A stretch of 64,000 bases of DNA. Source: Burkholderia savannae. GTDB taxonomy: Bacteria; Pseudomonadota; Gammaproteobacteria; Burkholderiales; Burkholderiaceae. Positions 17,769 to 27,518 of the stretch are shown here, one piece after another; position 1 is the stretch's first letter, and each line of letters opens with the position of its first letter. Both the position numbers and the translations under genes were made by a program. The notes below the pieces were generated by a model. It was given only the letters and a program-made list of their open reading frames with translations. It did not search any database and had not been told where the DNA came from. The stretch lies in contig NZ_CP013417.1 of the NCBI RefSeq assembly GCF_001524445.2, positions 3,410,001-3,474,000 on the forward strand. The letters are read 5' to 3'.

Positions 17769-20636
17769 ATGGAACAAATACGTATCCGTGGGGCGCGCAC
17801 CCACAACCTGAAGAACGTCAATCTCGACCTTCCGCGGCACAAACTGATCGTGATCACGGGCCTCTCCGGCTCGGGCAAATCGTCGCTCGCGTTCGACACG
17901 TTGTACGCCGAAGGCCAGCGGCGCTACGTCGAGAGCCTGTCGGCGTATGCGCGCCAGTTCCTGCAGTTGATGGAGAAGCCGGACGTCGACCTGATCGAGG
18001 GCCTGTCGCCCGCGATCTCGATCGAGCAGAAGGCGACGTCGCACAATCCCCGCTCGACGGTCGGCACCGTCACCGAAATTCACGACTATCTGCGGCTTTT
18101 GTACGCACGCGTGGGCACGCCGTACTGCCCGGATCACGAGATCCCGCTCGAGGCGCAGAGCGTGTCGCAGATGGTCGACGCGGCGCTCGCGCTGCCCGAG
18201 GAAACCAAGCTGATGATCCTCGCGCCCGTCGTCGCGAACCGCAAGGGCGAGCATGCGGAGCTGTTCGAGGAAATGCAGGCGCAGGGCTTCGTGCGCTTTC
18301 GCGTCCGCTCGGGCGGCGGCGCGGCGAACGAAGGCGTCGCGAAGATCCACGAAGTCGATTCGCTGCCGAAGCTCAAGAAGAACGACAAGCACACGATCGA
18401 CGTCGTCGTCGATCGCCTGAAGGTTCGCCCGGACATGAAGCAGCGGCTCGCCGAATCGTTCGAGACCGCGCTGCGCCTGGCCGACGGCCGCGCGATCGCG
18501 CTCGAGATGGACACCGACCGCGAACACCTGTTCAGCTCGAAGTTCGCGTGCCCGGTGTGCTCGTACTCGCTGCAGGAGCTCGAGCCGCGCCTGTTCTCGT
18601 TCAACAACCCGATGGGCGCGTGCCCCGAATGCGACGGCCTCGGCCAGATCACGTTCTTCGATCCGAAGCGGGTCGTCGCGCACCCGTCGCTGTCGCTCGC
18701 GGCGGGCGCGGTGAAGGGCTGGGACCGGCGCAACCAGTTCTACTTCCAGATGCTGCAGAGCCTCGCGGCGTTCTACGATTTCGACATCGACACCGCGTTC
18801 GAGGACTTGCCCGAGAAGATCAAGAAGATCCTGCTGTACGGCTCGGGCAAGCAGACGATCCCGTTCTCGTACATCAACGAGCGCGGCCGCACGACGATCC
18901 GCGAGCACGTGTTCGAAGGGATCATCCCGAACCTCGAGCGACGCTACCGCGAGACCGATTCGGCCGCGGTGCGCGAGGAGCTCGCGAAATATCAGAACAA
19001 CCAGCCGTGCCCGTCGTGCGACGGCACGCGCCTGCGCCGCGAGGCGCGCTTCGTGCGCGTCGGCCAGGGCGACTACGCGCGCGCGATCTACGAAGTGAGC
19101 GGCTGGCCGCTGCGCGACGCGCTCGGCTACTTCGACGGCCTCACGCTCGACGGCGCGAAGCGCGAGATCGCCGACAAGGTGATCAAGGAAATCGTCGCGC
19201 GGCTCACGTTCCTGAACAACGTCGGCCTCGACTACCTGTCGCTCGAGCGCAGCGCGGAAACGCTGTCGGGCGGCGAGGCGCAGCGCATCCGGCTCGCGTC
19301 GCAGATCGGCTCGGGCCTGACAGGCGTGATGTACGTGCTCGACGAGCCGTCGATCGGCCTGCACCAGCGCGACAACGACCGCCTGATCGCGACGCTCAAG
19401 CACCTGCGCGACCTCGGCAACTCGGTGATCGTCGTCGAGCACGACGAGGACATGATCCGCACGGCCGATTACGTCGTCGACATGGGCCCGGGCGCGGGCG
19501 AGCACGGCGGCGCGATCGTCGCCGAAGGCACGCCGAAGCAGGTTCAGGCGAACGGCGATTCGCTGACGGGCCAGTACCTCGTCGGCAAGCGCACGATCGA
19601 GTATCCGGACGAGCGAATCGGGCCCGATCCCGAGCGGATGCTGCGCATCGTCGACGCGCACGGCAACAACCTGAAGCACGTCGACCTCGATCTGCCCGTC
19701 GGCCTCTTGACCTGCATCACCGGCGTATCGGGCTCCGGCAAGTCGACGCTCATCAACGACACGCTGTACAACGCGGTCGCGCGCCACCTGTACGGCTCGG
19801 CCACGGAGCCGGCGCCGCACGAGTCGATCGAGGGCCTCGAGCACTTCGACAAGGTGATCAACGTCGATCAATCGCCGATCGGCCGCACGCCGCGCTCGAA
19901 CCCGGCCACCTACACGGGCGTCTTCACGCCGATCCGCGAGCTGTTCGCGGGCGTGCCGGCGTCGAAGGAACGCGGCTACGATCCGGGCCGCTTCTCGTTC
20001 AACGTGAAGGGCGGGCGCTGCGAGTCGTGCCAGGGCGACGGCGTGCTGAAGGTCGAGATGCACTTCCTGCCGGACGTCTACGTGCCGTGCGACGTCTGCC
20101 ACGGCAAGCGCTACAACCGCGAGACGCTCGAAGTCCAATACAAGGGCAAGAACATCAGCGAAGTGCTGGAGATGACGGTCGAGCACGCGTACGGGTTCTT
20201 CGGCGCGGTGCCCGTCGTCGCGCGCAAGCTGAAGACGCTGCTCGACGTCGGCCTGGGGTACATCCGGCTCGGCCAGTCGGCCACGACTTTGTCCGGCGGC
20301 GAGGCGCAGCGCGTGAAGCTGTCGCTGGAGCTCTCCAAGCGCGACACGGGCCGCACGCTGTACATCCTCGACGAGCCGACGACCGGCCTGCACTTCCACG
20401 ACATCGCGCTCTTGCTCGAAGTGATCCACCGGCTGCGCGACCAGGGCAACACGGTCGTGATCATCGAGCACAACCTCGACGTGATCAAGACGGCCGACTG
20501 GGTGATCGATCTCGGGCCGGAAGGCGGCGCGGGCGGCGGCCAGATCATCGCGCAAGGCACGCCCGAGCAGATCGCGAAGACGAAGGCGAGCTTCACCGGC
20601 AAGTACCTCGCGCCGCTCCTCAAGCGCGGCAAGTAA
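17769..20636 (+). CDS. uvrA: Excinuclease ABC subunit A
   Basis: 955 residues from ATG 17769 ([17 protein letters not shown]); the longer upstream frame is not conserved-looking. Two ABC ATPase modules: Walker [13 protein letters not shown] near residue 35 and [12 protein letters not shown] near 655; signature LSGGEAQRI and LSGGEAQRV; zinc-finger cysteines CPVCSYSL and CESCQGDG...[10 protein letters not shown]. Recognises DNA lesions with UvrB in nucleotide excision repair. The 212-base gap to the divergent MFS gene shows TATAGT at 17729 but no clear LexA box. Confidence 0.98.
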   Translation: MEQIRIRGARTHNLKNVNLDLPRHKLIVITGLSGSGKSSLAFDTLYAEGQRRYVESLSAYARQFLQLMEKPDVDLIEGLSPAISIEQKATSHNPRSTVGTVTEIHDYLRLLYARVGTPYCPDHEIPLEAQSVSQMVDAALALPEETKLMILAPVVANRKGEHAELFEEMQAQGFVRFRVRSGGGAANEGVAKIHEVDSLPKLKKNDKHTIDVVVDRLKVRPDMKQRLAESFETALRLADGRAIALEMDTDREHLFSSKFACPVCSYSLQELEPRLFSFNNPMGACPECDGLGQITFFDPKRVVAHPSLSLAAGAVKGWDRRNQFYFQMLQSLAAFYDFDIDTAFEDLPEKIKKILLYGSGKQTIPFSYINERGRTTIREHVFEGIIPNLERRYRETDSAAVREELAKYQNNQPCPSCDGTRLRREARFVRVGQGDYARAIYEVSGWPLRDALGYFDGLTLDGAKREIADKVIKEIVARLTFLNNVGLDYLSLERSAETLSGGEAQRIRLASQIGSGLTGVMYVLDEPSIGLHQRDNDRLIATLKHLRDLGNSVIVVEHDEDMIRTADYVVDMGPGAGEHGGAIVAEGTPKQVQANGDSLTGQYLVGKRTIEYPDERIGPDPERMLRIVDAHGNNLKHVDLDLPVGLLTCITGVSGSGKSTLINDTLYNAVARHLYGSATEPAPHESIEGLEHFDKVINVDQSPIGRTPRSNPATYTGVFTPIRELFAGVPASKERGYDPGRFSFNVKGGRCESCQGDGVLKVEMHFLPDVYVPCDVCHGKRYNRETLEVQYKGKNISEVLEMTVEHAYGFFGAVPVVARKLKTLLDVGLGYIRLGQSATTLSGGEAQRVKLSLELSKRDTGRTLYILDEPTTGLHFHDIALLLEVIHRLRDQGNTVVIIEHNLDVIKTADWVIDLGPEGGAGGGQIIAQGTPEQIAKTKASFTGKYLAPLLKRGK

Positions 20637-20643
20637 GCGGGAC

Positions 20644-20674
20644 GCGGCCGCCGGGCGCAACGTCCGGCGGCCGC
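20644..20674 (+). terminator. GC-rich hairpin after uvrA
   Basis: Perfect 11-bp stem (GCGGCCGCCGG / CCGGCGGCCGC, 9-base loop) eight bases after the uvrA stop. No T-run follows, so termination strength is uncertain. Confidence 0.5.
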
Positions 20675-20773
20675 CCGGCTCGCGCGCGGCGCGCGGCGCC
20701 GTGCCGGCCTCGCGCGGCCGATACGGCGCTACATTCTTCCTTACAAGATCCTAATATTTAGGTCGATAATCGT

Positions 20774-20782
20774 TGCTATACT
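20774..20782 (+). promoter_or_regulatory. Extended -10 promoter candidate for the AI-2E permease gene
   Basis: TGCTATACT: an extended -10 (TGnTATACT) 73 bases before the start. No good -35 hexamer is seen, as is usual for extended -10 promoters. Confidence 0.4.
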
Positions 20783-20854
20783 TCGCGGCGATACAGGGTT
20801 ACGCCCGCTTGCGGCCACAAGCGCGCCGAGTAGCCTCCGAATACAGGGATAGTC

Positions 20855-21940
20855 ATGGAGAAGCAATCTGAGCCGCCGCGCGAGCCGCAGACGCGGGAGC
20901 CGCACCTGCGCAGCGTCCGGCTGACGAGCGATTTCAGCCTGCCGAAGCTTTCGGCGATCGAGATCGGCAGCTACCTCCTCGCCCTCGTCGGCCTGTGGCT
21001 CGTCCTGCACCTGAAGCTGCTCGGCGGCCTCTTGGCCGGCCTGCTCGTCTATCAGCTCGTCCACATGATCGCGCCCGCGATCGAACGCCACATGTCGAGC
21101 CAGCGCGCGCGCTGGCTCGCGGTCGTGCTGCTGTCGGCCGCAATCGTCGGCGGGCTCGCGAGCCTCACGATCGCGGTCATCGAGCATTTCGAGCACACCG
21201 TGCCGAACGCGCAGAATCTGCTCGGCCAGGTGATGCAGATCATCGACCAGGCGCGCACCCGCACCCCCGAGTGGATCGCGAACCTGCTGCCCGTGGACGC
21301 CGAGCAGATGCGCGCGAAGGCGGCGGGCCTGATGAACAAGCATATGGATCAGCTGCAGCAAGGCGGCAAGAGCGTCGCGCGCGGGTTCGGGCATGTGCTG
21401 TTCGGGATGATCATCGGCGCGATGATCGCGATCGGCGTCGATCGCCACAAACCGCGCCAGCCGCTGTCGACCGCGCTCGTCACGCGGATCTCGCGCTTCG
21501 CCGACGCGTTCCGCCAGATCGTGTTCGCGCAGATCAAGATTTCGGCGCTCAACGCGTTCTTCACGGCGATCTACCTGCTCGCCGCGCTGCCGGTCTTCCA
21601 TCAGCGGCTACCGCTGTCGAAGACGCTCGTGCTCGTCACCTTCATCGCGGGCCTGCTGCCCGTCGTCGGCAATCTGATCTCGAACACGCTGATCGTCGCG
21701 GTGTCGCTGTCGGTCAGCATGGGCACGGCGATCGCGTCGCTCGTGTTCCTCGTCGTGATCCACAAGCTCGAATACTTCCTGAACGCGAGGATCATCGGCG
21801 GGCAGATCGAATCGCGCGCATGGGAGCTGCTGCTCGCGATGCTCGTGATGGAAGCCGCGTTCGGCGTGCCCGGCGTGATCGCCGCGCCGATCTTCTATGC
21901 GTACATCAAGCGCGAGCTGATCTACTTGCGGCTCATCTGA
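20855..21940 (+). CDS. AI-2E family transporter (PerM-like permease)
   Basis: 361 residues. Paired hydrophobic segments near the start (IGSYLLALVGLWLVLHL, GGLLAGLLVYQLVHMI), a middle helical region, then several segments to the end (LVTFIAGLLPVVGNLISNTL and PGVIAAPIFYAYIK are typical of the family). Family members are inner-membrane permeases; substrates include autoinducer-2 export or ions in some, so the specific role is open. Stands alone between uvrA and the convergent purU. Confidence 0.88.
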   Translation: MEKQSEPPREPQTREPHLRSVRLTSDFSLPKLSAIEIGSYLLALVGLWLVLHLKLLGGLLAGLLVYQLVHMIAPAIERHMSSQRARWLAVVLLSAAIVGGLASLTIAVIEHFEHTVPNAQNLLGQVMQIIDQARTRTPEWIANLLPVDAEQMRAKAAGLMNKHMDQLQQGGKSVARGFGHVLFGMIIGAMIAIGVDRHKPRQPLSTALVTRISRFADAFRQIVFAQIKISALNAFFTAIYLLAALPVFHQRLPLSKTLVLVTFIAGLLPVVGNLISNTLIVAVSLSVSMGTAIASLVFLVVIHKLEYFLNARIIGGQIESRAWELLLAMLVMEAAFGVPGVIAAPIFYAYIKRELIYLRLI

Positions 21941-21996
21941 GCGGCGCGCGCCGCGCGGCCGTCCGGCGGGATGCGTCGGCGAATTCCGTTGCGGGC

Positions 21997-22074
21997 GCGA
22001 ACGCTGTAGCGAACGCATCGTCGCGAACGCGCCCGCGCAGACGCTGCGTCGCGCGAACGCGTCATCGCGAACGC
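21997..22074 (+). repeat. Five scattered copies of GCGAACGC
   Basis: GCGAACGC occurs at 21997, 22009, 22023, 22053 and 22067, in a gene-free gap just before the terminator. Spacing is irregular (12, 14, 30 and 14 bases). Confidence 0.6.
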
Positions 22075-22100
22075 GCCGCGGCGAACCCAAAGAAGGCAAA

Positions 22101-22132
22101 GGCCGCGTCCGTCACCGGACGCGGCCTTCTTT
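22101..22132. terminator. Bidirectional terminator between AI-2E permease gene and purU
   Basis: GGCCGCGTCCG-TCAC-CGGACGCGGCC, a perfect 11-bp stem with a 4-base loop, flanked by AAAGAAGGCAAA and TTCTTTATTT, so it can serve both convergent genes. Confidence 0.9.
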
Positions 22133-22225
22133 ATTTCGGTCGCGGTTCGGCCGCGGCGAAGCGGCGCGCGCCTCCCGCAGCCGAGCCGACGCACGCCGAC
22201 CGGCCGGAAGACGCACGCGGCCCGC

Positions 22226-23107
22226 TTAGCGGAACACCACCGTCTTCGTGCCGTTCAGCACGATCCGATGCTCGACGTGCCACTTGACCGCGCGCGCGAG
22301 CGTCACGCATTCGACGTCGCGGCCGACGGCCGTCAGCTCGTCCGGCGTCATGCTGTGATCGACGCGCTCGACTTCCTGCTCGATGATCGGGCCCTCGTCG
22401 AGATCGGTCGTCACGTAGTGCGCGGTCGCGCCGATCAGCTTCACGCCGCGGTCGAACGCCTGGTAATAAGGCTTCGCGCCCTTGAAGCTCGGCAGGAACG
22501 AATGATGGATGTTGATCGCGCGGCCGGCGAGCCGCTCGCACATGTTCGACGACAGGATCTGCATGTAGCGCGCGAGCACGACGAGATCGGCCGAATGCTC
22601 GTCGATCACCTCGAACACGCGCGCCTCCTGCGCGGCCTTCGCGTCGGCCGACGCGCCCGCGGCGAGCGGGAAGTGATGGAACGGGATGTCGTAGCTCGCG
22701 GCGAGCTGATAGAAATCCTTGTGGTTCGACACGATCGCCGAGATCTCGATCGGCAACTGGCCCGTGCGATAGCGGAACAGCAGGTCGTTCAGACAATGGC
22801 CGATCTTCGACACGAGGATCACGACGCGCGGCTTCACCGACGCGTCGTGCAGCTCCCAGCGCATCGCGAACTGCTCGGCGAGCGGCGCGAACTCGGCGCG
22901 CAGGCCGTCGAGCGCGGCCGCGGCGGGCGCGCCGCCCGTCTGCTCGAAATGCACGCGCATGAAGAATTCGCCGGTGCGGCTGTCGCCGAACTGCGCCGAA
23001 TCGAGGATGTTGCTGCCGCGCTCGAGCAGGAAGCCCGAGACCGCGTGAACGATGCCGCGCCGGTCCGGGCACGACAGTTTCAGGATAAAGCTGTGATCGG
23101 CCGACAT
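22226..23107 (-). CDS. purU: Formyltetrahydrofolate deformylase
   Basis: 293 residues. N-terminal ACT domain (ILKLSCPDRRGIVHAVSGFL) and C-terminal formyltransferase-fold domain with INIHHSFLPSFKGAKPY and HYVTTDLDEGPII, the hydrolase signature. Converts 10-formyl-THF to THF and formate, balancing one-carbon units and supplying formate to PurT. Convergent with the AI-2E permease gene. Confidence 0.96.
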   Translation of the reverse strand: MSADHSFILKLSCPDRRGIVHAVSGFLLERGSNILDSAQFGDSRTGEFFMRVHFEQTGGAPAAAALDGLRAEFAPLAEQFAMRWELHDASVKPRVVILVSKIGHCLNDLLFRYRTGQLPIEISAIVSNHKDFYQLAASYDIPFHHFPLAAGASADAKAAQEARVFEVIDEHSADLVVLARYMQILSSNMCERLAGRAINIHHSFLPSFKGAKPYYQAFDRGVKLIGATAHYVTTDLDEGPIIEQEVERVDHSMTPDELTAVGRDVECVTLARAVKWHVEHRIVLNGTKTVVFR

Positions 23108-23162
23108 GACCGGGACTCCCTTCTCTTACTCTAATCTTGCGAACAATGGATTCGTGCCGCGC

Positions 23163-24014
23163 TCAGCCGAGCGGCGGCGGCGCGAACAGCGCGTCGAGCC
23201 CGCGCGCGTCGTCGTGCGAGATCGCGCGGTGGCGCAGCAGGCTGTCGAGCATCGCGAGGCTCGCGTCGACGGTGGCTTCTCCCGCGCGCAGCCACGCGAC
23301 GATTTCGTCGACGCCGGCGAGCAGATGCTCGGCGACTTCGCCGTCCTGATTGTGGGGCGCGAAATCGGCGGGCAGCGGCAGATCGTAGACGAAGATCTGC
23401 TCGGCCTGCGTGCCTTCCGGCAGCGAGCACAGCACGTGCGCGACGCGGCCGGGAATCGCGCGCGCGGCGAGCTCGGCCGGAATGCCCGCTTCTTCCCAGC
23501 ATTCCTTCGCGATCGTGTCCTCGATCCCGAGCCCCCAGCCGATGCCGCCCGCGACGACGTTGTCGAGCATGCCCGGATCGGTCGCCTTCGTCGCGCTGCG
23601 GCGGCCGAGCCACATCGCGAGCGGCGCCGAAGGCGCGTATTCTACGACGCCGTTCAGATGCACCGCGTACGTCATCGTACCGAAGAAGCGCGACGCCGCC
23701 CGCTCGATGTACGCAAGCGGCGGATCGTCGAAACGGTTGCGGATCGCGTAGATCTCGTCGCGCCAGCCGGGAATCGCGCCTTCCGCCGCCAGCGCGCCGA
23801 TCGGGCTCGCGAGCGCCATGCTGCGCGCGTCGACGCTGTCGTAGCGCGCGGCGAGCTCGACGCATCCCGCCGGAAACTCGAACACGTCGGGCCAGCGCGC
23901 AAGGCACGCGACGTCGTCGCGGCGCAGCCAGCCGACCCGGCGGCCGGCGATCCGGAACGGCACGTGCGCGGCCGGATCGAAGCGGCGCGCGGCGGCGATG
24001 CACGGAAACGTCAT
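23163..24014 (-). CDS. NUDIX hydrolase with DUF4743 N-terminal domain
   Basis: 283 residues from ATG 24014 (MTFPCIAAARRFDP); the longer frame upstream runs over the neighbouring gene. The N-terminal ~120 residues match the DUF4743 type found in front of NUDIX domains of the yeast thiamine-diphosphate phosphatase-like group. The NUDIX box is GLGIEDTIAKECWEEAGIP near residue 160, with REUxEE as KECWEEAG. It probably hydrolyses a nucleoside- or thiamine-type diphosphate. Same strand as the LysE-type gene, with an 11-base gap. Confidence 0.85.
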   Translation of the reverse strand: MTFPCIAAARRFDPAAHVPFRIAGRRVGWLRRDDVACLARWPDVFEFPAGCVELAARYDSVDARSMALASPIGALAAEGAIPGWRDEIYAIRNRFDDPPLAYIERAASRFFGTMTYAVHLNGVVEYAPSAPLAMWLGRRSATKATDPGMLDNVVAGGIGWGLGIEDTIAKECWEEAGIPAELAARAIPGRVAHVLCSLPEGTQAEQIFVYDLPLPADFAPHNQDGEVAEHLLAGVDEIVAWLRAGEATVDASLAMLDSLLRHRAISHDDARGLDALFAPPPLG

Positions 24015-24025
24015 CGCGCGCTCCG

Positions 24026-24640
24026 TCAGTCCTTCAGCGCGACACGCAGGCCGAGCGCGATGAACGCCGCGCCCGCGAGCCTGTCGAGCCACACGCCCAC
24101 GCGCGGGCGGCGCTTGAGCCACGTGCCGATCACGCCCGCGCCGGCGCCGAACACCGAGAACACGATGGCCGTCTGCGCCATGAAGAGCGCGCCGAGCTCG
24201 AGCATCTGCAGCGCAACGGGCTGCGCGCCGTGCGGATCGACGAACTGCGGCAGGAACACGACGAAGAAGAGCGTCACCTTCGGGTTCAGCAGGTTGCCGA
24301 TCACGCTCTGGCGGAAGATCGTCGACAGCGGCTGCGGCGCGCGCTCGTGCGCGGTCGCGAGGCCTTTGCTGCGCAGCGCCTTGATGCCGATCCAGATCAG
24401 ATACGCGCCGCCCGCGAGCTTGAGCAGATGGAACGCGACGGGCGACGAGCGCAGCAGCGCGGCCACGCCGAACGCGGCGAGCGTCGTATGGAACAGCACG
24501 CCCGACGCGAAGCCGAGCGCCGCGACGACGCCGGCCGCGCGGCCTTGCGAGATGCCGCGCGCGAGCACTTGCAGGTTGTCGGGGCCGGGCGCGACGGTAA
24601 TCGCGATCGACGTGGCGAGGAACAGCATGAAGTTCGGCAT
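24026..24640 (-). CDS. LysE/RhtB family amino-acid exporter
   Basis: 204 residues, six hydrophobic segments. The family signature is at the start (ITVAPGPDNLQVLARGISQG), followed by GFASGVLFH and NPKVTLFFVVFLPQFVD. Inner-membrane efflux of an amino acid or derivative; substrate not readable. Followed closely by the NUDIX gene on the same strand. Confidence 0.93.
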   Translation of the reverse strand: MPNFMLFLATSIAITVAPGPDNLQVLARGISQGRAAGVVAALGFASGVLFHTTLAAFGVAALLRSSPVAFHLLKLAGGAYLIWIGIKALRSKGLATAHERAPQPLSTIFRQSVIGNLLNPKVTLFFVVFLPQFVDPHGAQPVALQMLELGALFMAQTAIVFSVFGAGAGVIGTWLKRRPRVGVWLDRLAGAAFIALGLRVALKD

Positions 24641-24719
24641 CGTGAGCTCGCTTGTATCGGTGGACGATGAACTGGCGTTGACTGCAACTTGAACCGGATG
24701 GGCTGACGGCGCGCCGCGC

Positions 24720-25286
24720 TCAGTGTCCGGAAAATTCGGTCACGGTATAAAGCGGCAGGCCGGCTTGGCGCAGCAGCGCCGAGCCGCCGAGATCCGGCAG
24801 ATCGACGATCGCCGCGCCTTCGACGACGACCGCGCCGAGCCGCTCGAGCAGGTTCTTGCCCGCCAGCATCGTGCCGCCCGTCGCGATCAGGTCGTCGACG
24901 ATGACGACGCGCTCGCCCGGCCGGCACGCGTCCTCGTGAATCTCCACGGCCGCGGTGCCGTACTCCAGCGCGTACGACTCGCGCTGCGTCTTGTACGGCA
25001 GCTTGCCCGCCTTGCGGATCGGCACGAAGCCGACCGACAGCTCGTACGCGACGATCGGCGCGATGATGAAGCCGCGCGCGTCGAGGCCGGCGATGTAGTC
25101 GAGCTTCGCGTCGACGTAGCGCTCGACGAACAGGTCGACGAGCACGCGCAGCGCCTTCGCGCTCTGCAGAAGCGGCGTGATGTCGCGGAACATCACGCCC
25201 GGCTGCGGCCAGTTCGGCACCGTGCGGATGCGGCTGCGAATGAACTCGACGGAATCGAGCTGCGCGTCCGACGACGTGGACATCAT
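24720..25286 (-). CDS. apt: Adenine phosphoribosyltransferase
   Basis: 188 residues with a double ATG at 25286/25283 preceded by TCGGAG. PRPP-binding motif [16 protein letters not shown] near residue 125, and [20 protein letters not shown] near 70. Makes AMP from adenine and PRPP in purine salvage. An 82-base gap separates it from the LysE-type gene. Confidence 0.97.
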   Translation of the reverse strand: MMSTSSDAQLDSVEFIRSRIRTVPNWPQPGVMFRDITPLLQSAKALRVLVDLFVERYVDAKLDYIAGLDARGFIIAPIVAYELSVGFVPIRKAGKLPYKTQRESYALEYGTAAVEIHEDACRPGERVVIVDDLIATGGTMLAGKNLLERLGAVVVEGAAIVDLPDLGGSALLRQAGLPLYTVTEFSGH

Positions 25287-25382
25287 GAAAATCTCCGAAA
25301 AAAACGGCGCCGGAATCTCGCGCCGCCCGCCGATCGCTCGACTACCCCAAAACCACGCCAAAAAATCAGCGGCCGCGCGGCC

Positions 25383-27392
25383 TCATGCCGCGGCGGCCGA
25401 TCCGCCGTCGCGCCGGTGCCGCGACAGCCGCTCCTCGGCCTCCGCGAGCGCTTCCGGCAGCCCGCGAAGCACGACGATGTCGCTCGCGCGCAGCTTCGTC
25501 TCGGGGTCAGGCTCGACGCCGCGAATCCCGTGCCGGCGGATCGCGGTCACCTCGAGGCCGAGCGCGAACAGCCCCAGCTCGGCCAGCGAGCGGCCGACCG
25601 CGTCCGAACGCGCGTCGACGGGCACCGATTGTAGCCGCACCTGCTCGTGGTCGTCGTCGTCCGCGTCGTCCGCGCCGTGGAAGTAGCCGCGCAGCAGGCT
25701 GTAGCGCTCGTCGCGCATCTCCTCGACGCGCCGCACGACGCGCCGCATCGGCACGCCCATCAGCACGAGCGTGTGCGACGCGAGCATCAGGCTGCCTTCG
25801 ACGATCTCCGGGATCACCTCGGTCGCGCCGGCTGCGAGCAGCTTCTCGAGATCGGCGTCGTCGACGGTGCGCACGATCGCGGGCAGCGTCGGCTCGAGCT
25901 CGTGCACGTTGTGCAGCACGCGCAGCGCGGACGGCGTGTTCGCGTACGTGACGGCCACGGCCGCCGCGCGGTGGATGCCCGCCGCGAGCAGCGACTCGCG
26001 GCGCGCCGCGTCGCCGAACACGACCGATTCGCCCGCCGCGGCGGCGGCCGTCACGCGGTCCGGATCGAGGTCGAGCGCGACGTACGCGATCCCTTCCTGC
26101 TCGAGCATCCGCGCGAGGTTCTGCCCGGCGCGGCCGTAGCCGCAAATGATCACGTGGCCCTTCTGCTTGATGCTCTGCGTGGCGATCCGCGTCATCTGCA
26201 GCGACTGCTGCATCCATTCGGCCGCGGACAGCCGCATCACGATCCGGTCCGCGTTCTGGATCAGGAACGGCGCGGCGAGCATCGACAGCAGCATCGACGC
26301 GAGGATCGACTGCAGGAGCGTCGCGTCGACCAGATGCCGATCGAGGATCAGGTTCAACAGCACGAAGCCGAATTCGCCCGCCTGCGCGAGCCCGAGCCCC
26401 GTGCGCATCGCGACGCCGGGCGTCGCGCCGAACGCGCGCGCGAGCCCCGTGATCATCACGCTCTTGAGCAGCACCTGGCCGGCGAAGAACGCGAGCACGA
26501 GGAACGGATGCCGCCAGATCACGCTCGGGTCGAGCAGCATCCCGGTCGTCACGAAGAAGAGGCCGAGCAGCACGTCGCGAAACGGCTTGATGTCCTCCTC
26601 CACCTGATGCCGGTAGGGCGTCTCGGAGATCAGCATCCCGGCGATGAACGCGCCGAGCGCGAGCGACAGCCCGAAGCGGTCGGTGATGAACGCGGCGCCG
26701 AGCGTGATGAGCAGCAGGTTCAGCACGAACAGCTCCTGCGAGCGCCGCCGCGCGACGACGTTCATCCAGCGCGTCATGAAGCGCTGGCCGACGATCAGCA
26801 GCAGCGCGAGCGCGACGACGATCTTCACCGCCGCGAGCCCGAGCGACATCGCGAGATCCTTCGACGACTCGCCGCCGAACGCGGCGATCACGATGAGCAG
26901 CGGCACGACGGCGAGATCCTGAAACAGCAGCACGCCGAAGATGTTGCGGCCGTGCTCGGTCTCGATCTCGAGCCGCTCGGCGAGCATCTTCGAGACGATC
27001 GCCGTCGACGACATCGCGAGCGCGCCGCCGAGCGCGACGCTGCCTTCCCACGTGATATGCATCCAGCGCTCGAAGAGCGCGCCGAGCAGCAGCGCGACCG
27101 CGATCGTGCCGAGCACCTGTGCGAGCCCGAGCCCGAACACGAGCCGGCGCATCGCGCGCAGCTTCGACAACGAGAACTCGAGGCCGATCGAGAACATCAG
27201 GAACACGACGCCGAATTCGGCGAGGTGCTCGGCGCGCTCGAGATCGGCCGCGAAGCCCAGCGCATGCGGGCCGACCAGGATGCCGACCGTCAGATAGCCG
27301 AGCATCGGCGGCAGGTTCAGCGATCGGAACACGACGACGCCCGCCACCGAGGCAAGCAGCAGCAGAAGCGTCATTTCGAGCGGGGAAATCAC
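25383..27392 (-). CDS. KefB-type monovalent cation:proton antiporter (CPA2) with RCK domain
   Basis: About 669 residues from GTG 27392; ATG 27374 is an alternative six codons later. The first ~390 residues are a 12-13-segment Na/H exchanger domain (GALAMSSTAIVSKMLAER is a family hallmark). Then a TrkA-N nucleotide-binding domain (HVIICGYGRAGQNLARML near residue 420) and a TrkA-C domain at the end, with an acidic linker (DDADDDDHEQ). Likely K+/H+ antiport controlled by NAD(H). Divergent from kdsD. Confidence 0.93.
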   Translation of the reverse strand: MISPLEMTLLLLLASVAGVVVFRSLNLPPMLGYLTVGILVGPHALGFAADLERAEHLAEFGVVFLMFSIGLEFSLSKLRAMRRLVFGLGLAQVLGTIAVALLLGALFERWMHITWEGSVALGGALAMSSTAIVSKMLAERLEIETEHGRNIFGVLLFQDLAVVPLLIVIAAFGGESSKDLAMSLGLAAVKIVVALALLLIVGQRFMTRWMNVVARRRSQELFVLNLLLITLGAAFITDRFGLSLALGAFIAGMLISETPYRHQVEEDIKPFRDVLLGLFFVTTGMLLDPSVIWRHPFLVLAFFAGQVLLKSVMITGLARAFGATPGVAMRTGLGLAQAGEFGFVLLNLILDRHLVDATLLQSILASMLLSMLAAPFLIQNADRIVMRLSAAEWMQQSLQMTRIATQSIKQKGHVIICGYGRAGQNLARMLEQEGIAYVALDLDPDRVTAAAAAGESVVFGDAARRESLLAAGIHRAAAVAVTYANTPSALRVLHNVHELEPTLPAIVRTVDDADLEKLLAAGATEVIPEIVEGSLMLASHTLVLMGVPMRRVVRRVEEMRDERYSLLRGYFHGADDADDDDHEQVRLQSVPVDARSDAVGRSLAELGLFALGLEVTAIRRHGIRGVEPDPETKLRASDIVVLRGLPEALAEAEERLSRHRRDGGSAAAA

Positions 27393-27503
27393 GGGCGAAG
27401 CGTCCTCGTTCGTCGTCGGCGCCGCATGACGGACGCCGGGTTGGGCCGGGAGACTACTCGGGAAGATGGGCGCAAGGGGCCCGGCGCGGCGAACAAACGC
27501 CTT

Positions 27504-27512
27504 TGCTATACT
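27504..27512 (+). promoter_or_regulatory. Extended -10 promoter of the kdsD operon
   Basis: TGCTATACT ends only six bases before the kdsD ATG, so the transcript would begin at or next to the start codon. See the leaderless-transcript finding. Confidence 0.45.
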
Positions 27513-27518
27513 CCGCGC

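Noticed and set aside
17751..20660. 969-codon open frame antisense to uvrA
   Set aside because: uvrA is certain. The antisense frame is a shadow of strong third-position GC, rich in Arg/Ala/Asp, with no domain.
25647..27518. Plus-strand frame running into kdsD across the antiporter gene
   Set aside because: Antisense shadow of the KefB-type gene; kdsD begins at 27519.
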